Source: Rhodocollybia butyracea (lineage: Eukaryota; Basidiomycota; Agaricomycetes; Agaricales; Omphalotaceae). Taken from it: a DNA stretch of 64,000 nucleotides. The stretch lies in assembly GCA_015501585.1 (NCBI GenBank), contig JADNRY010000004.1, positions 558,001 through 622,000 of the forward strand, read 5' to 3'. Shown here piece by piece: positions 11,011 through 21,334 of this stretch (within the stretch, counting starts at the first letter, position 1; each line of letters opens with the position of its first letter). The notes beneath the pieces were generated by a model that was not told the DNA's origin, did no database searches, and saw nothing but the letters and a program-made list of their open reading frames with translations. The translations under genes were made by a program, and so were the position numbers.

Positions 11011-11238
11011 AAAGGGAATCGGAACGATTGGAGTTGAAGTTGTGAGTAGGAGAAGCTTGATAGAGATGACCAGCACCTCAGAGCAACAGAAATCTAGACC
11101 AGCTAATGGGGGTTCTTCAAGGTTACCATTCACTTTATATACTTAATTATACCAGTACTACTACTATTCAATAGATCTTTATATTCCCTGTGTTAGAATG
11201 CAATCACTGCACCACAGGCTAGTTGCCAAGTCAAACGT

Positions 11239-13119
11239 TAGCTTGTGAGTGCACCAGTGCTGTAGGCGGGAAGAACGGAGATGGTCTTCGATTTTTGATT
11301 TTTTGAGTTCGTCGAAGTCTCCCCATCGCCGTTATTGTCGTACCTTGACTTCTGGTCAGATCTTGCTGATCGCAAGGAGGTCCTTTCCTCAGTGGTAGTA
11401 AAAAGTTCAGCTGGTAAATATCCTCCTCGAATTTTTTGTGAACGAGTAGTGTCATTGAGAACATGTCGATACTTATTAAAAGTAACATTTGATAATTAAT
11501 CTAACTTGAAGGACCCTCAAAACAGCCTTTTCTCGGGAACGTCTCCCCCACATGCACAGCTCCTGTACGTGTAGCCTTTTTGAGTCGCCCGATTTCACCC
11601 ACCATCGGTAGCAGTTATACTGTTCTATCTGTAAACATTATCTTGAGCTTTCCCTTGGATATTTTAACTAAATCCTGCTTATTCGTCTCTGCGCTCAAAC
11701 GTAAAGCAGCGAACAGTCTATCCAAGTACCTAGCTTGAGTTAAGTTCTAAGGCGAATGAGCTATGTGAACCTGTGCCTGCACTGAACTTACCTTGTATAG
11801 GTGCCAATATCGCATAAGGGTTTCACAATACGATCATTATCAAGCCTCCCGAATCTATCACGTATCCAATATGGAGTATGTATGTATCGATACTAATAGC
11901 ATCTCTACCAGTTCTCTACGAGTCTCTCTCCTTGGCGTTTTCGGGTCCTGGAAACACAGGCATGATAGAGCGGCATGATAGTGGGGCGAACAATCACCTA
12001 CAATCACCTGGCCTGATCAGCTCCCGTCTACCACTACCACTTAAAGCAATTGATTCCTGATGCATAACAGTTCAATAACTTTGCTAAAATGACATCGGGA
12101 TTATATCGGAAAGCTTTTATTGGCAAGATTTCAAGCGTGGGTACTTGCTCTGCACGGTGGCCAGGTCTATCAACGTGGAGGATCCATGAATCTACATCTC
12201 AGAGCTCCAAACATCACGCCCCTTAGCCTTATAATGAGTCAATCGCCACTGGAAGGAAGAGGGAACTTCATTACCGAAGAGACTGAATATCTTGGATGTA
12301 CGTAGTAAAAAGATGGACCTGGGCAAGGGATCTAATAAGTTCTCGATGGGAAATGAGAAATACGCAGAATAGTAAAAATAGGGATCGAAGAACCAATCGC
12401 AATGAATCCCGACGTTGTGGCTGTACGCCCCGGATCAGAGGCGGGAATAAGTTGTATTGAATTCAAGCCAACAGGTTTGCAACAGGTCGTTCAACGCCTG
12501 GACCCAGCCCCGACTGTTCCTAATTCATGTCGGTCACCACCACCACCGCCACCACTCGCCACCACCACCACTAGTAGTGAATTTACTTACTTGTGTATCC
12601 ACCTGATTGTCAGTGCTTTATCTGCCCCTGCCAAGGCCCAGCCGCCCAATCGAAGAGCATGACACCTTCATAGTTCCTCACTCTACCAGCAGAATGCGTT
12701 ACATACATCCTACCACGATTTTCGAATAATTAAAACAAGTACCCTGTGATCTGCGCATTGAGTCGACGCTGCCAGAGACCGTGAGCAGAATGTAGCAAGT
12801 CACGGTCTGTTAATTGACTACCTCCGCATAGATTGTCAGAGACCGTACCAATCGAAGTGACTTCGACCCGTGTGAGCCCGTGTGCCGTTCAACTATGCTT
12901 AGAATCATGAATAGCGTTTGAAACACTAGTACAGATACTGATCCTATGTGTCCCAGTTAGTACATCGCCGGACTCCGAACTTGGGATCTCCGTGAGGCTG
13001 TTATATTCAAGTTGGTCGTATCATTTATAGGAATGATTCAGTCCCATTAAGCTAATGTAGTCATAATAATATCATCCCAGAACCACCTTCCTGAACCGTG
13101 ACAACGACTCGCGAACGAT
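11239..13119. other. Intergenic, about 1.9 kb, no supported gene
   Basis: Scattered short frames (for example 11,231-11,488 on - and 12,402-12,662 on +) show no domain. The latter only encodes a low-complexity Pro/Thr run from a CCACCACC tract near 12,536-12,575. The phrase CAGAGACCGT occurs twice near 12,773 and 12,838. I see no transposon ends. Confidence 0.45.
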
Positions 13120-13792
13120 TCACTGCTCCGTCTGGGGGGGATATTCGGACCTGACGTGCTTCAATACAGACGCTCCAACTTCGAGCCCCTCCTTTAAATC
13201 ATGGCCGAGATCGTGCTTGAAGAAGTTTTTGAAACTTTTCCAGGAACGACGCTCCGGCGCACCTGTCGAATGCCTAGCATGGATATCCTCTGCAGAACGA
13301 AGTTGGAGATTGCCCCCCACTCCCTGTGCAACTTCCTTTATGCCCTCATGCAAGAGCTCACCCTTGAGTGATCGGTCGTAGAGGGCTCCGGAGCGGAGCT
13401 CTCGTTTGCCAACTCGAGGTGAGTCCACGATACTCTCTACAGAGCGAAGTTGGAGATTGCTCCCAACTCCTTGTGCGAATTCCTTTACACCCTCATGCAA
13501 GAGCTCACCCTTGAGTGACCGGTCGTCGAGGACTCCGGGGCGGAGCTCTCGTCTATCAAGTCCAGGTGAGTCCACGAGGCCCATACTCCTCTCAGCAATC
13601 GGGGGAGCGGGATTTGGTGTCCTATCCACGATTTCAGGCAGCACACCTGCGGCGCGGTTGATACTGAATACGAGAGTAAATTAACTATCTTATCCAGTCT
13701 GGCAACGAGGAAACGTACTTCAGAGCCGAGCCTCCCGTGGCGGCTAGAACGAGAATTGTAAAGAGAGCACTGGCAGATAGCTTCAACTGCAT
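13120..13792 (-). CDS. Secreted repeat precursor C with dibasic processing sites (205 aa)
   Basis: Two exons (13,719-13,792 and 13,120-13,663), intron at the same position and phase as in copies A and B. The signal peptide is residues 1-23 (MQLKLSASALFTILVLAATG). INRAAGVLPEIVDRTP matches copy A. Residues 54-102 and 103-151 are two tandem 49-residue repeats, each with VDSP, a basic pair (RR at 62-63, KR at 111-112), EL(R)xG, DRSLKGELLHEG and NLQLRS. A third basic pair (RR at 163-164) precedes a C-terminal helix SWKSFKNFFKHDLGHDLKEG. The layout is that of fungal Kex2-processed repeat precursors: signal peptide, repeated units, dibasic cuts. An in-frame stop 15 nt upstream fixes the start. Likely products are two repeat peptides and one C-terminal amphipathic peptide; activity is unknown. 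Confidence 0.78.
13285..13578 (-). repeat. Two tandem 147-bp coding repeats inside precursor C
   Basis: Repeat 1 is 13,432-13,578 and repeat 2 is 13,285-13,431. They align without gaps in the protein (49 codons each) and share long DNA words such as CATGCAAGAGCTCACCCTTG. Confidence 0.85.
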
Positions 13793-13912
13793 GATGATAG
13801 AAAGGTATAAAAGTCAAGATATTTGGTGGATGTAGAGAAGTTGAATGCCTGATTAGAGATGACCAGCACCTCTCGGTAAACAAATATTGGGGGGGATAGA
13901 CCAGCTAAACTA

Positions 13913-15766
13913 TTTCCTAGCCTCGTCATCACGCCCTTTTATACGATACTAATATATCTATAATATCGTTGTGGAGAAACTGCCGATCTCGAAGGTTTGA
14001 AACAATGGTACGTGACACTAGACTCTTTTTGTGGCTAATTCTTCGCCTGAAAAGTTGCCAGATATATATAGAAATCGAATAAAACTATCTAGAAACCTTA
14101 TTTTCGATCCTTATTTGGCAACCCCAAGAAACCCGGTGGTCATCACTCGGGTCATACAAGTCACCAGATTAGGACCGCCGTATGTTGTTTCCACCGAGCA
14201 ATTTTAAAGAGGCTTCCTATTAATCAAGGTTTCTCATTATTCCGTCGGAAAACAGCTTCAAAATCTCCTCAAGAGTCAAAATTTCAACAAGATTTCTTTA
14301 TCGTCCCGGCTCGCAGGATGAAATAACCAGGTCATGAAGATAGCACATGCATGCGCCTGGTTTCTCGGCTAGAGTGTGTTGTTTTTGATTTGGACTACAT
14401 TCTCAAGCTTAAACCAGTACTTACATGGAGCATGGAGCTGTTCCTCCCGTAAAAGACCGACTTTGTACACCTTTGATCCCACTAAGTGCTACCGTGACTT
14501 CTCATAGGCACCCAGCATTCCACACCTTCACGCCTCCTTGAGCCGGTGAAAAGAGAGCTCGGTGTTGCCGGACGAGGGTAAGTACCTGCATTACACTGAG
14601 AGATTGACGGAGAGTGTTACGGCGCTCGATGGCACTGGTTCATTCAGATATCAAGGTCCCGATTACTTTAGTTTGACACTGTTCTAGTCGCCCTTAGGTT
14701 GGGCGGCACCTTTGATGTCGAGATTCTCCATTACTACTAATGCACGGCGCTACACACATTCAGTGTTCCTACTCAAATGCACTATAATTGAAGCCTAAAT
14801 ATCGCTGGAAAATCACTTACATTTCCTCGAAAACGTCGGAGCTTAGCACTTGAACAAAAAAGGAAACGCCGGAGGGGGAACGTTTGCATAATTATGGGAC
14901 TTCGCTACATAAATATCCGTTGCTACTATATGTACGTGCACTTAAACGATCCAAGATACTCTCGATTATGTTTGTTACAACCCAGTATCTCGTGTTGAGT
15001 GCATTCAATCAGTGATGCAAAACATATTCAACATACTTAGAAGTTCCTTGTTCCGATGCCCTTGTTCCTATTTCTGAAGGACTGCTGAGTACAGGAGGAC
15101 AAATGTCCTCATCAGTGCATTATCCGGCTATATTAATTCCTACTATATAAAAAGGTGAGGTCAAAGCTGTATATTTCGAACCAAAAAAGGAAAATACACA
15201 GATTAGTAGAACGTTTTATTATGTCTGTTGTGCAATTCAAGTTCGAAAGCCGAAGTGTATATTATCAGAAGCGCACTGTAATGCGAACGACTTGTATTGT
15301 AAGAATTAACCACCATAACTGTGAAATTCGTAAAGGATACATACGCATATAAGATAGTTAACCTCGAGTTAACCTCGAGCTACAAGCACGAATATAAATA
15401 ATGAATAATGTACCCACGCAAGTGCACCGTCATGCAAACGACTGAGGGAAACCCGTAACAACCGACAATAAGTGCATAATATCCGGGGTACAACCCTGTA
15501 CAACCCCGGATCTGATACACTAGTACGGAAGTAAAAACGAAACGAGCTAACTGGGAGTCCCTTGCCGGCTCCACCAACCATAGATGGCGGTAGCCTATGG
15601 TATTGTGTGTCAGATCACCCGGTTTGTTTCACTTTTCTTTCTTCTGTTCCGACTTCCAATAAAAAACAATAAAATGCCAACAAGATGTAGACTTTATTGT
15701 CTTTTCTATCGATTTTAACAAATTGTTTTCGCCAGGACATTCTTTTGCTTGCTCCCCCCGACGACT
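13913..15766. other. Intergenic, about 1.85 kb, no supported gene
   Basis: AT-rich and without coding continuity. Short structures only: an imperfect palindrome at about 15,480-15,511 (ATCCGGGGTACA against TGTACAACCCCGGAT) and a direct repeat GTTAACCTCGA at about 15,358-15,379. Confidence 0.45.
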
Positions 15767-16726
15767 ATGCTACCATTACCTATCCGTCGGCGCCCCTCGC
15801 GTACCCACTCCTTGCCAGCTCTTTTAGCAAGCATATCAGAGGAGCACGATGGTTCGGACGGAGGTGTTATTTCCAAAGCTGACCCCGCGGTGCAGGATCT
15901 CAAGTCGTTGGTCCCTTCCAAATGGTCAGGATCAGACCCAGCCTTCAATGCTCGAAAGGTCAAGCTGAGAATCCGAACTAAAAATACTTTATTTGATTGT
16001 GACCGAACTTGCGGTATTTGGTGCGTTCGTTCTCCTCAATACACGTTGGCGTTGAGTCCCCCTGCTTACATTCTGACGCAGCTTTGATCTTGCCGTTCGA
16101 CCCTCTAGAACAAGATGCTGCGGAATTATCTTTTGTGAAGACCACCTGAACGACGTAAGTATCAATGTAATCATACTTCGAAACTGCTAAAAAAGCATTG
16201 TCAGTGGCTGAAAGGGTCTACAAATCGATGTCCAGCCTGCACGGCGCCTTGTCATCCTCAAACCGGAACCATCTCTCTCGCATCACCCATTTCGCCAACT
16301 ATTCATCGAAGTCACGGAACTTGGACTCCTCACGTCTCTTCCGGAAGTGTTGCCGGTTCTCTAGCCATTGACACTCGTGGGCCAGAATCGACCACGTTGT
16401 TACCGATGCTCAATGCTGTGAGTCGGGCTCTGAACCAAACAGCTGTGCATGATGAGAATGAATGCGCTACGTCGCCATGGTCGGGGAAGCAGCAGAGATT
16501 CTATACATCACCGGTTGCAAGTTATTTTACAGTAGACTCCCCACCACCGCGCGCTCCTTCACCGATCCCAATTTTTTCCCCTGTTCGACGTTTATCGTAT
16601 GTCGATCCGGAGGAGGTGGTCCAGGGACTAACAAATCTTGCAGGCGAGATGACTGGCCAAGTTTTGGTTTTGATTGGGATGCTGCTGCTATTTTACATTT
16701 TGACTTTTGATGAGCAAATAGGATAA
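15767..16726 (+). CDS. RING-type zinc-finger protein with C-terminal membrane anchor (282 aa)
   Basis: Three exons (15,767-16,020, 16,082-16,154, 16,205-16,726) keep frame. The RING-like core is at residues 78-121: CDRTCGICFDLAV, CCGIIFCEDHLNDWL and CPAC, giving C82, C85, C98, C103, H106, C118 and C121 as ligand candidates. The position normally held by His in a CxHxFC pattern is Ile100, so one ligand seems replaced or supplied by the adjacent cysteine pair. Residues 122-245 are Ser/Pro-rich, and a hydrophobic helix at about 256-275 (VLVLIGMLLLFYILTF) ends the protein. Membrane-anchored RING proteins usually act as E3 ubiquitin ligases at the ER or endomembranes. That role is inferred; the target is unknown. 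Confidence 0.75.
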
Positions 16727-16923
16727 TATAGGCACTTGATAAGGACTTTCCGAACTTTTCCAAGCATAAGTGGCTGACAGAACCCATCTTAAGTACATCT
16801 TTTCTGACCTCTGCCTGGAACGCCTTATTGATGGCCGGAACGCCGCGTCAGCGCGGAACGGCTTGAAGTTAATGGGCGCCTTTTTAAACAAGCGCTCTCT
16901 TTCCTCTTGCCAGTGGCCGCCAA

Positions 16924-18519
16924 ATGCTCAGACAGATATGGGGTCGTAATGCCCGTAATCTGCAGCAATGCAATAGACTAGATTGGTCTGTACAACGCTT
17001 AGGACCAAAGCCTTTAAACTTCTATCATTCCACCGCTGTCCGCCATGCTAAATACGTACGGTTTTCGTCCCCAATTCCTGATCCAAATCCCAACAAAAGT
17101 AGAGACAAGAGAAGCTTCTTTCAGGATCGGAGCTGGCCCACAAAAGTTGGCGCAGGATTTTTTGGTTTGGCGACCGCGTTCTATATTTATTCGTGAGTCT
17201 CAATCACTGGGGTAACAAGTCTTACGCACTCAAAGGCAAGAGTGCCTTTCATGCACCTAGTACCGCATTTTGTAGTGGGATGAGTGAGAATCGTATCGGA
17301 CAAAACCTTGATACAACTCTCTTCCTTTCAGAGTTGAAGGGTTAGTGCGGTACGATGTGCATTAAAGGCACTAGCTTTTGCCTGTGTTGGCGTTTCTTCT
17401 TGGAACCACTACTAAAATCGTTTCTTTCTTAGCCTGGAAAAGGTACCGGAGACTGGACGTTGGCGCTTCATGGCTGTCTCTCCTGAAACTGAAGCCTCCT
17501 TGGGAGAACTCGTTCATCAACAGACTTTAGCCCAGTACAAAAATGAGATATTGCCCGACCAACATCCTCTGACTCTTCATGTGAAGAGGGTCGTGCAAAA
17601 TGTTCTGGATGCCTCCCAGCTGGGAACTGTGAAGGGTTACACCCAACAATCTCCGCAGTCGTACGGCGGTGATTTTATGAACGACAACGATTGGTCAAAT
17701 CCTTCGTCTTCAAGGTCGTCATCCAAACTTGGACTTGGATCCACTCCTTCGGCTATCGCGTCATCAAACAAAGAATGGTCTGTAATTGTCGTTGATGATC
17801 GTAAGATCGTCAATGCAGCGGCGACGCCTGGGACCGTGATTGTGTTTACAGGCATTTTACCGGTATGCAAAGACGAACAGGGTTTGGCCGCTGTGTTATC
17901 GCATGGTATACCCGTTCATCTTTATTATGACTTTCCAAATCCTGAGGTTTCCTTGTCACGCAGAAATTGGCCATGTTGTAGCCCGTCACACCGCTGAACG
18001 ACTCTCCTCTCAATCCATCGCTATCGCTTTCACAATCTTCCTTCTGGCTATAGGAGTAGACGTTGGGCTCAGCAGCGTCATGCAAAAGATCTTGCTCGAG
18101 TTGCCGAACTCACGGACGCAGGAGAGAGAAGCAGATCTGATTGGTTTAAGACTCATGAGCAAAGCATGTTATGATCCTAAAGCCTCGCCAGGGTAAGTTC
18201 TTTAGCTCTGGTTCCGGTTTTGCTGGTGCATCAACTCCGTCCGCTCTTTTCTAGGATGTTTGCTCGTCTTGGCCAACTTGAAGGGTCGTCCTCGCGAAGT
18301 TTTACTTTTTTCAACACTCACCCATCAACTGAATCAAGAGTGAGAGACCTTGAAGCTCGGTTGGAGGAGGGGTATGCCATACGTGCTGCGAATCCAAAGT
18401 GTAGTGATGGATTGGCTGACCAGCTACATGCGTTTGTGGAGACAACGAAAAAGAAAAATATATTCGATCTTGGCGGTAGTCCCCCTAGAGAGGTGCAGGA
18501 AGAGACAGTATGGAGATAG
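16924..18519 (+). CDS. OMA1: OMA1-type mitochondrial inner-membrane metalloendopeptidase (M48)
   Basis: Four exons (16,924-17,192, 17,433-17,905, 17,964-18,192, 18,255-18,519) encode 411 residues in one frame. The N terminus is basic and amphipathic with few acidic residues, as in mitochondrial presequences, and a membrane segment lies near 75-90 (VGAGFFGLATAFYIYS). The catalytic zinc motif is HEIGH at 247-251, created across intron 2, and the third ligand is in QEREADLIG (Glu303). LEKVPETGRWRFMAVSPE and GGSPP near the end are family-like. OMA1 clips inner-membrane proteins during stress, such as OPA1/Mgm1-type GTPases and prohibitin-linked substrates. Intron 1 is 240 nt, four times the local norm, and holds a long inverted repeat. 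No frame breaks. Confidence 0.92.
17241..17372. repeat. 27-nt inverted repeat within OMA1 intron 1
   Basis: Left arm 17,241-17,267 and right arm 17,346-17,372 pair at 23 of 27 positions (for example AGTGCCTTT with AAAGGCACT, and GTACCGCA with TGCGGTAC), with a loop of about 78 nt. A folded intron element or the ends of a small MITE are both possible. Confidence 0.75.
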
Positions 18520-18563
18520 GTCCGTTTACATGTAACTACGTGATTCTGTGACTGTAACATACA

Positions 18564-20716
18564 TCAAGGTCCTTCTCGTACACGAAATACTATACCCCAA
18601 AAGTACCTCAAAATATCAGAAAAGCATCTCGCATTACTTTTACTTTCAACTGATCCTCTACCCGTCGCTCGGTTCCGGATACGGTTCGGGCTTGACATCG
18701 CTTTAGGGACAATCGCGTGGTCCGTACCTTTCGAAGGGACCGAAACGCTTTTGCAAGAATCGGCCCCCGAGTGATACTGCCCATCCTGTTCGAAATCATG
18801 TCTAATCGCGTCCGTCCGCTGGTCAACAATTGCATATCGACGTACCCTACCGGAGAACGGCTCTTCCAGTATCAAGCTATCCCAGTCGAATATTGATATA
18901 CCCTCCTTCGTACTACCTCTGCTTCCTAGTGTGGACCCGGGATTGAGATTCGAGTTTTTATTAGGGGATAGCAAGCCTGGCATGAAGTTTTGGTTTCGGT
19001 TTCTCTCCAAAGTCAGCTTGTTTTCATTTTGAACCACTTCGTCCCAGAACTTTTCTTGCCTTGGTATAGGCTCGATGAGGACAGCTGGAATACCGGCCCG
19101 ACTGGGGGTTGTTATCGGGTCCGCCCCTACGTTCTGACGCATAGTATTGGGAGGAAAGCTGGAGCTATAATCCTGTGGCTTCGCCCCTAGGGATTGGATT
19201 GACGTCGCGCGATGATCTGGTTGGGGTAGTTGCTGAAACGGGGTTCGGTGAGTGGGAAGCGAAGTTTGTGCGAATACACTGGGCCTAGAGGGAAGAACGG
19301 GAGGAGCCTGGGGACGTATGGACTCAAGGGCAGGCGCACTCTGACTTGTGGTGTATTCCATTTCGATATCACTTGCAGCTCTAAATCTATGCCACGCATT
19401 GGCAGTGCCGTCCTCCATTATCACTGATACGCTTCTGTTTGGAGGTCTCTGCGATGTGATTAAACCTGATACAGCGCCGCCGAAGCCAAAGTGGTTTCTG
19501 CTCATAGGCTCGGATATCAGCATCAGCGAATCGTCTCCGTCGATGCACATTGCCGAATCCGAAATTAATGGCTGTCCCCTTTCAGAAAGTCCGTCGATGT
19601 TCATCAGTGATTCCGCCTCAGCCAGTGGTCTGTGACCGGGGAATTTCGATGTCGACGTCGATGTTTTTATCGCTGAATCCGAGATCGCAGGAGGTGGTTC
19701 GTCAACGCTCATTAATGATTCCGTCTGAACCAATGGCCTGGTCTGGTTGGAGGATGTTGGTGTCGACGTCGATGCTCCAGTAGCGTTCGTCGCTATATTT
19801 GATCTGTTGGGTAGATAACTCTTTGCCTGCGCTAGCTTGGTAGCAACGACGGAGCGTTCTTTTTCGACCTCTTCAAAGTCAGGTAAATCATCTTGGTCCT
19901 GACTCCGAGCTGGAGTGCTGCTAGAAACAACTTTACCAGCCATAGCTGAAGTGGCGGCAGCACGCATAGTGGTTTTTGAAGACGTAGCAGGCACGGGAGT
20001 TGATAGCGATGATGAACGATATGTAGAAAGACGCAGAGAATTAGTTTTGGTGTTATCAATCCTTCGATGTCGAGTTCTTCTTGGGGGTGTAAGATCTGTT
20101 GTTCTGTTCTCATCCTTCATTGGACGCACAGGCACAGGATTAAACCGAAGTCGAGAATTGGGCTTTGCCTTTGGCGGGAGCCCGGGCGTCCCAAATCGAT
20201 ACTACGAGAAGGACGCGACGCTGAACTCGCCATGTGCCGCCTACGGTTTCGAGCGAACATATCCATAAGTTCTGAGGTTGCCCGCTGGAGAACAAAATCA
20301 GGCCCGGGAGGTAGACGTGCAGATGAAGCTTTGGGCTGGATATGCGAGTTCGTGGAGGAGCTACCAGCAGATGCGTTGTTGGGCTTTACCTTCCCCGTCA
20401 CTAGTATAGTATTATCCTCGCCCTCAGATGGGTTCACTATAATGTCTATGTCCTCCGCGTCGCTATGATTCTGAGGTTCCTCCCTTCCTTTTCCTTTCAT
20501 ATCTGATGAACTGCGAGCTAGAGCTTCATCCAGGACGGGTACTGTGATCGAAAGACTCGGCCTTCTTCGACTTTTAGTCCGATCGGGTGGCACAGACTAG
20601 AAATTCACCCACATGTTCATGAAATTACTGTTGTTCATTATGTTGGCGAGAAATTCATCTGTCTCATCCTCGATTCGATTCACGCCACCTGTGGCGCTGG
20701 TAGAATTTGGGCCCAT
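18564..20716 (-). CDS. Long, probably disordered Ser/Thr/Pro-rich protein of unknown function (model uncertain)
   Basis: The main frame (18,564 to about 20,180) encodes more than 520 residues. It is Ser/Thr/Pro-rich with a repeated acidic motif (ESLMSVDEPP, ESLMNIDGL, AMCIDGDDSLM), the segment LPDFEEVEKERSVVATKLAQ, and near the C terminus FWDEVVQNENKLTLERNR. A second coding-like frame (about 20,150-20,593, RTKSRRRPSLSITVPVLDE onward) precedes it; joining them needs one extra base at a CCCGGG run near 20,190. A short N-terminal stretch from ATG 20,716 (DETDEFLANIMNNSN) is interrupted by a TAG at about 20,599. Either the consensus has base errors or the gene is decaying. Part of it is copied at 33,755-34,180. 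No domain is recognised; nuclear or cytoplasmic scaffolding is only a guess from composition. Confidence 0.5.
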
Positions 20717-21006
20717 GTTGTTGTTGTGGTTCGATGGATGAGATTGGGCTTTGGAGAGGCGTTGGAATAAGATTGAGCTTTGAGAGTGTCGCTGGAATAA
20801 GATAAAGGATGAGGGTCGCCAGTGGCCAGTGGAGCACGCCGAGCAGATAAAGAATGTTTGTCCTTATACAAATATATACTCATTCTAGCAACTTGTGGCG
20901 CATCTTGATCTGGGGACCTGCAAAAACAACGGCTAATTATTATATTGAAGATCCTTGTGCTGTTGTCATCGGGACAACAAGGTTTATCGTTCAATTGTAT
21001 TTTGTT

Positions 21007-21014
21007 ACCATTAA
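21007..21014. repeat. Target-site duplication, left copy
   Basis: ACCATTAA immediately left of the terminal inverted repeat; the identical 8-mer follows the right end at 31,560-31,567. Confidence 0.9.
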
Positions 21015-21150
21015 CACCTCATACGCCCAGTAAACCAAGGTAATAGCCTATGCCATGGGGGGGGGGATGGCATAGGCTGTTGTGATGAAGATCCGCTATC
21101 GGCCTATAGCGCAATAAAAGCTGGATAATTCCAGTGGACTTTGCAGCCGC
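21015..21150 (+). repeat. Left terminal inverted repeat of the KDZ element
   Basis: Reads CACCTCATACGCCCAGTAA at the outer edge, then the G10 hairpin, then CGCTATCGGCCTATAGCGCA and AAGCTGGATAATTCCAG. It matches the reverse complement of 31,438-31,559 almost throughout. Confidence 0.9.
21045..21078. other. Hairpin with a G10 loop inside the left TIR
   Basis: Perfect 12-bp arms AGCCTATGCCAT (21,045-21,056) and ATGGCATAGGCT (21,067-21,078) flank ten Gs. The mirror structure with ten Cs is in the right TIR at about 31,496-31,529, with one arm mismatch. Confidence 0.85.
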
Positions 21151-21334
21151 AGGGTTCTCGGATATCATTCCTGCCGCTTCGGATATCAGTCCCGCTGCTA
21201 CCGGCACCACTAATGACATGCGTCATCCCGCCTCTCCCGCCCTCTGACCTCCGCCCTCTTATTATTCTTATTATCGAGTAAAAGCTATGTATTTTTGAAG
21301 CTAACGTACGCACGCAATGATATATAAACTTTAC

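Larger units (their letters stand above)
10273..11238. repeat. Segmental duplication, unit 2
   Basis: Partner of 7,246-8,182, in the same orientation and with the same order of blocks: degraded terminal-exon DNA, 3' flank, secreted-precursor gene, conserved 5' block. The precursor coding part is more diverged in protein than the flanks are in DNA. Edges are approximate. Confidence 0.85.

Noticed and set aside
12536..12575. CCACCACC tract as a functional repeat or CRISPR-like array
   Set aside because: Simple low-complexity sequence with no spacers or regular unit.
18990..20468. Plus-strand ORFs opposite the disordered-protein gene
   Set aside because: Shadows of the minus-strand frame; they share its repeats and have no domains.
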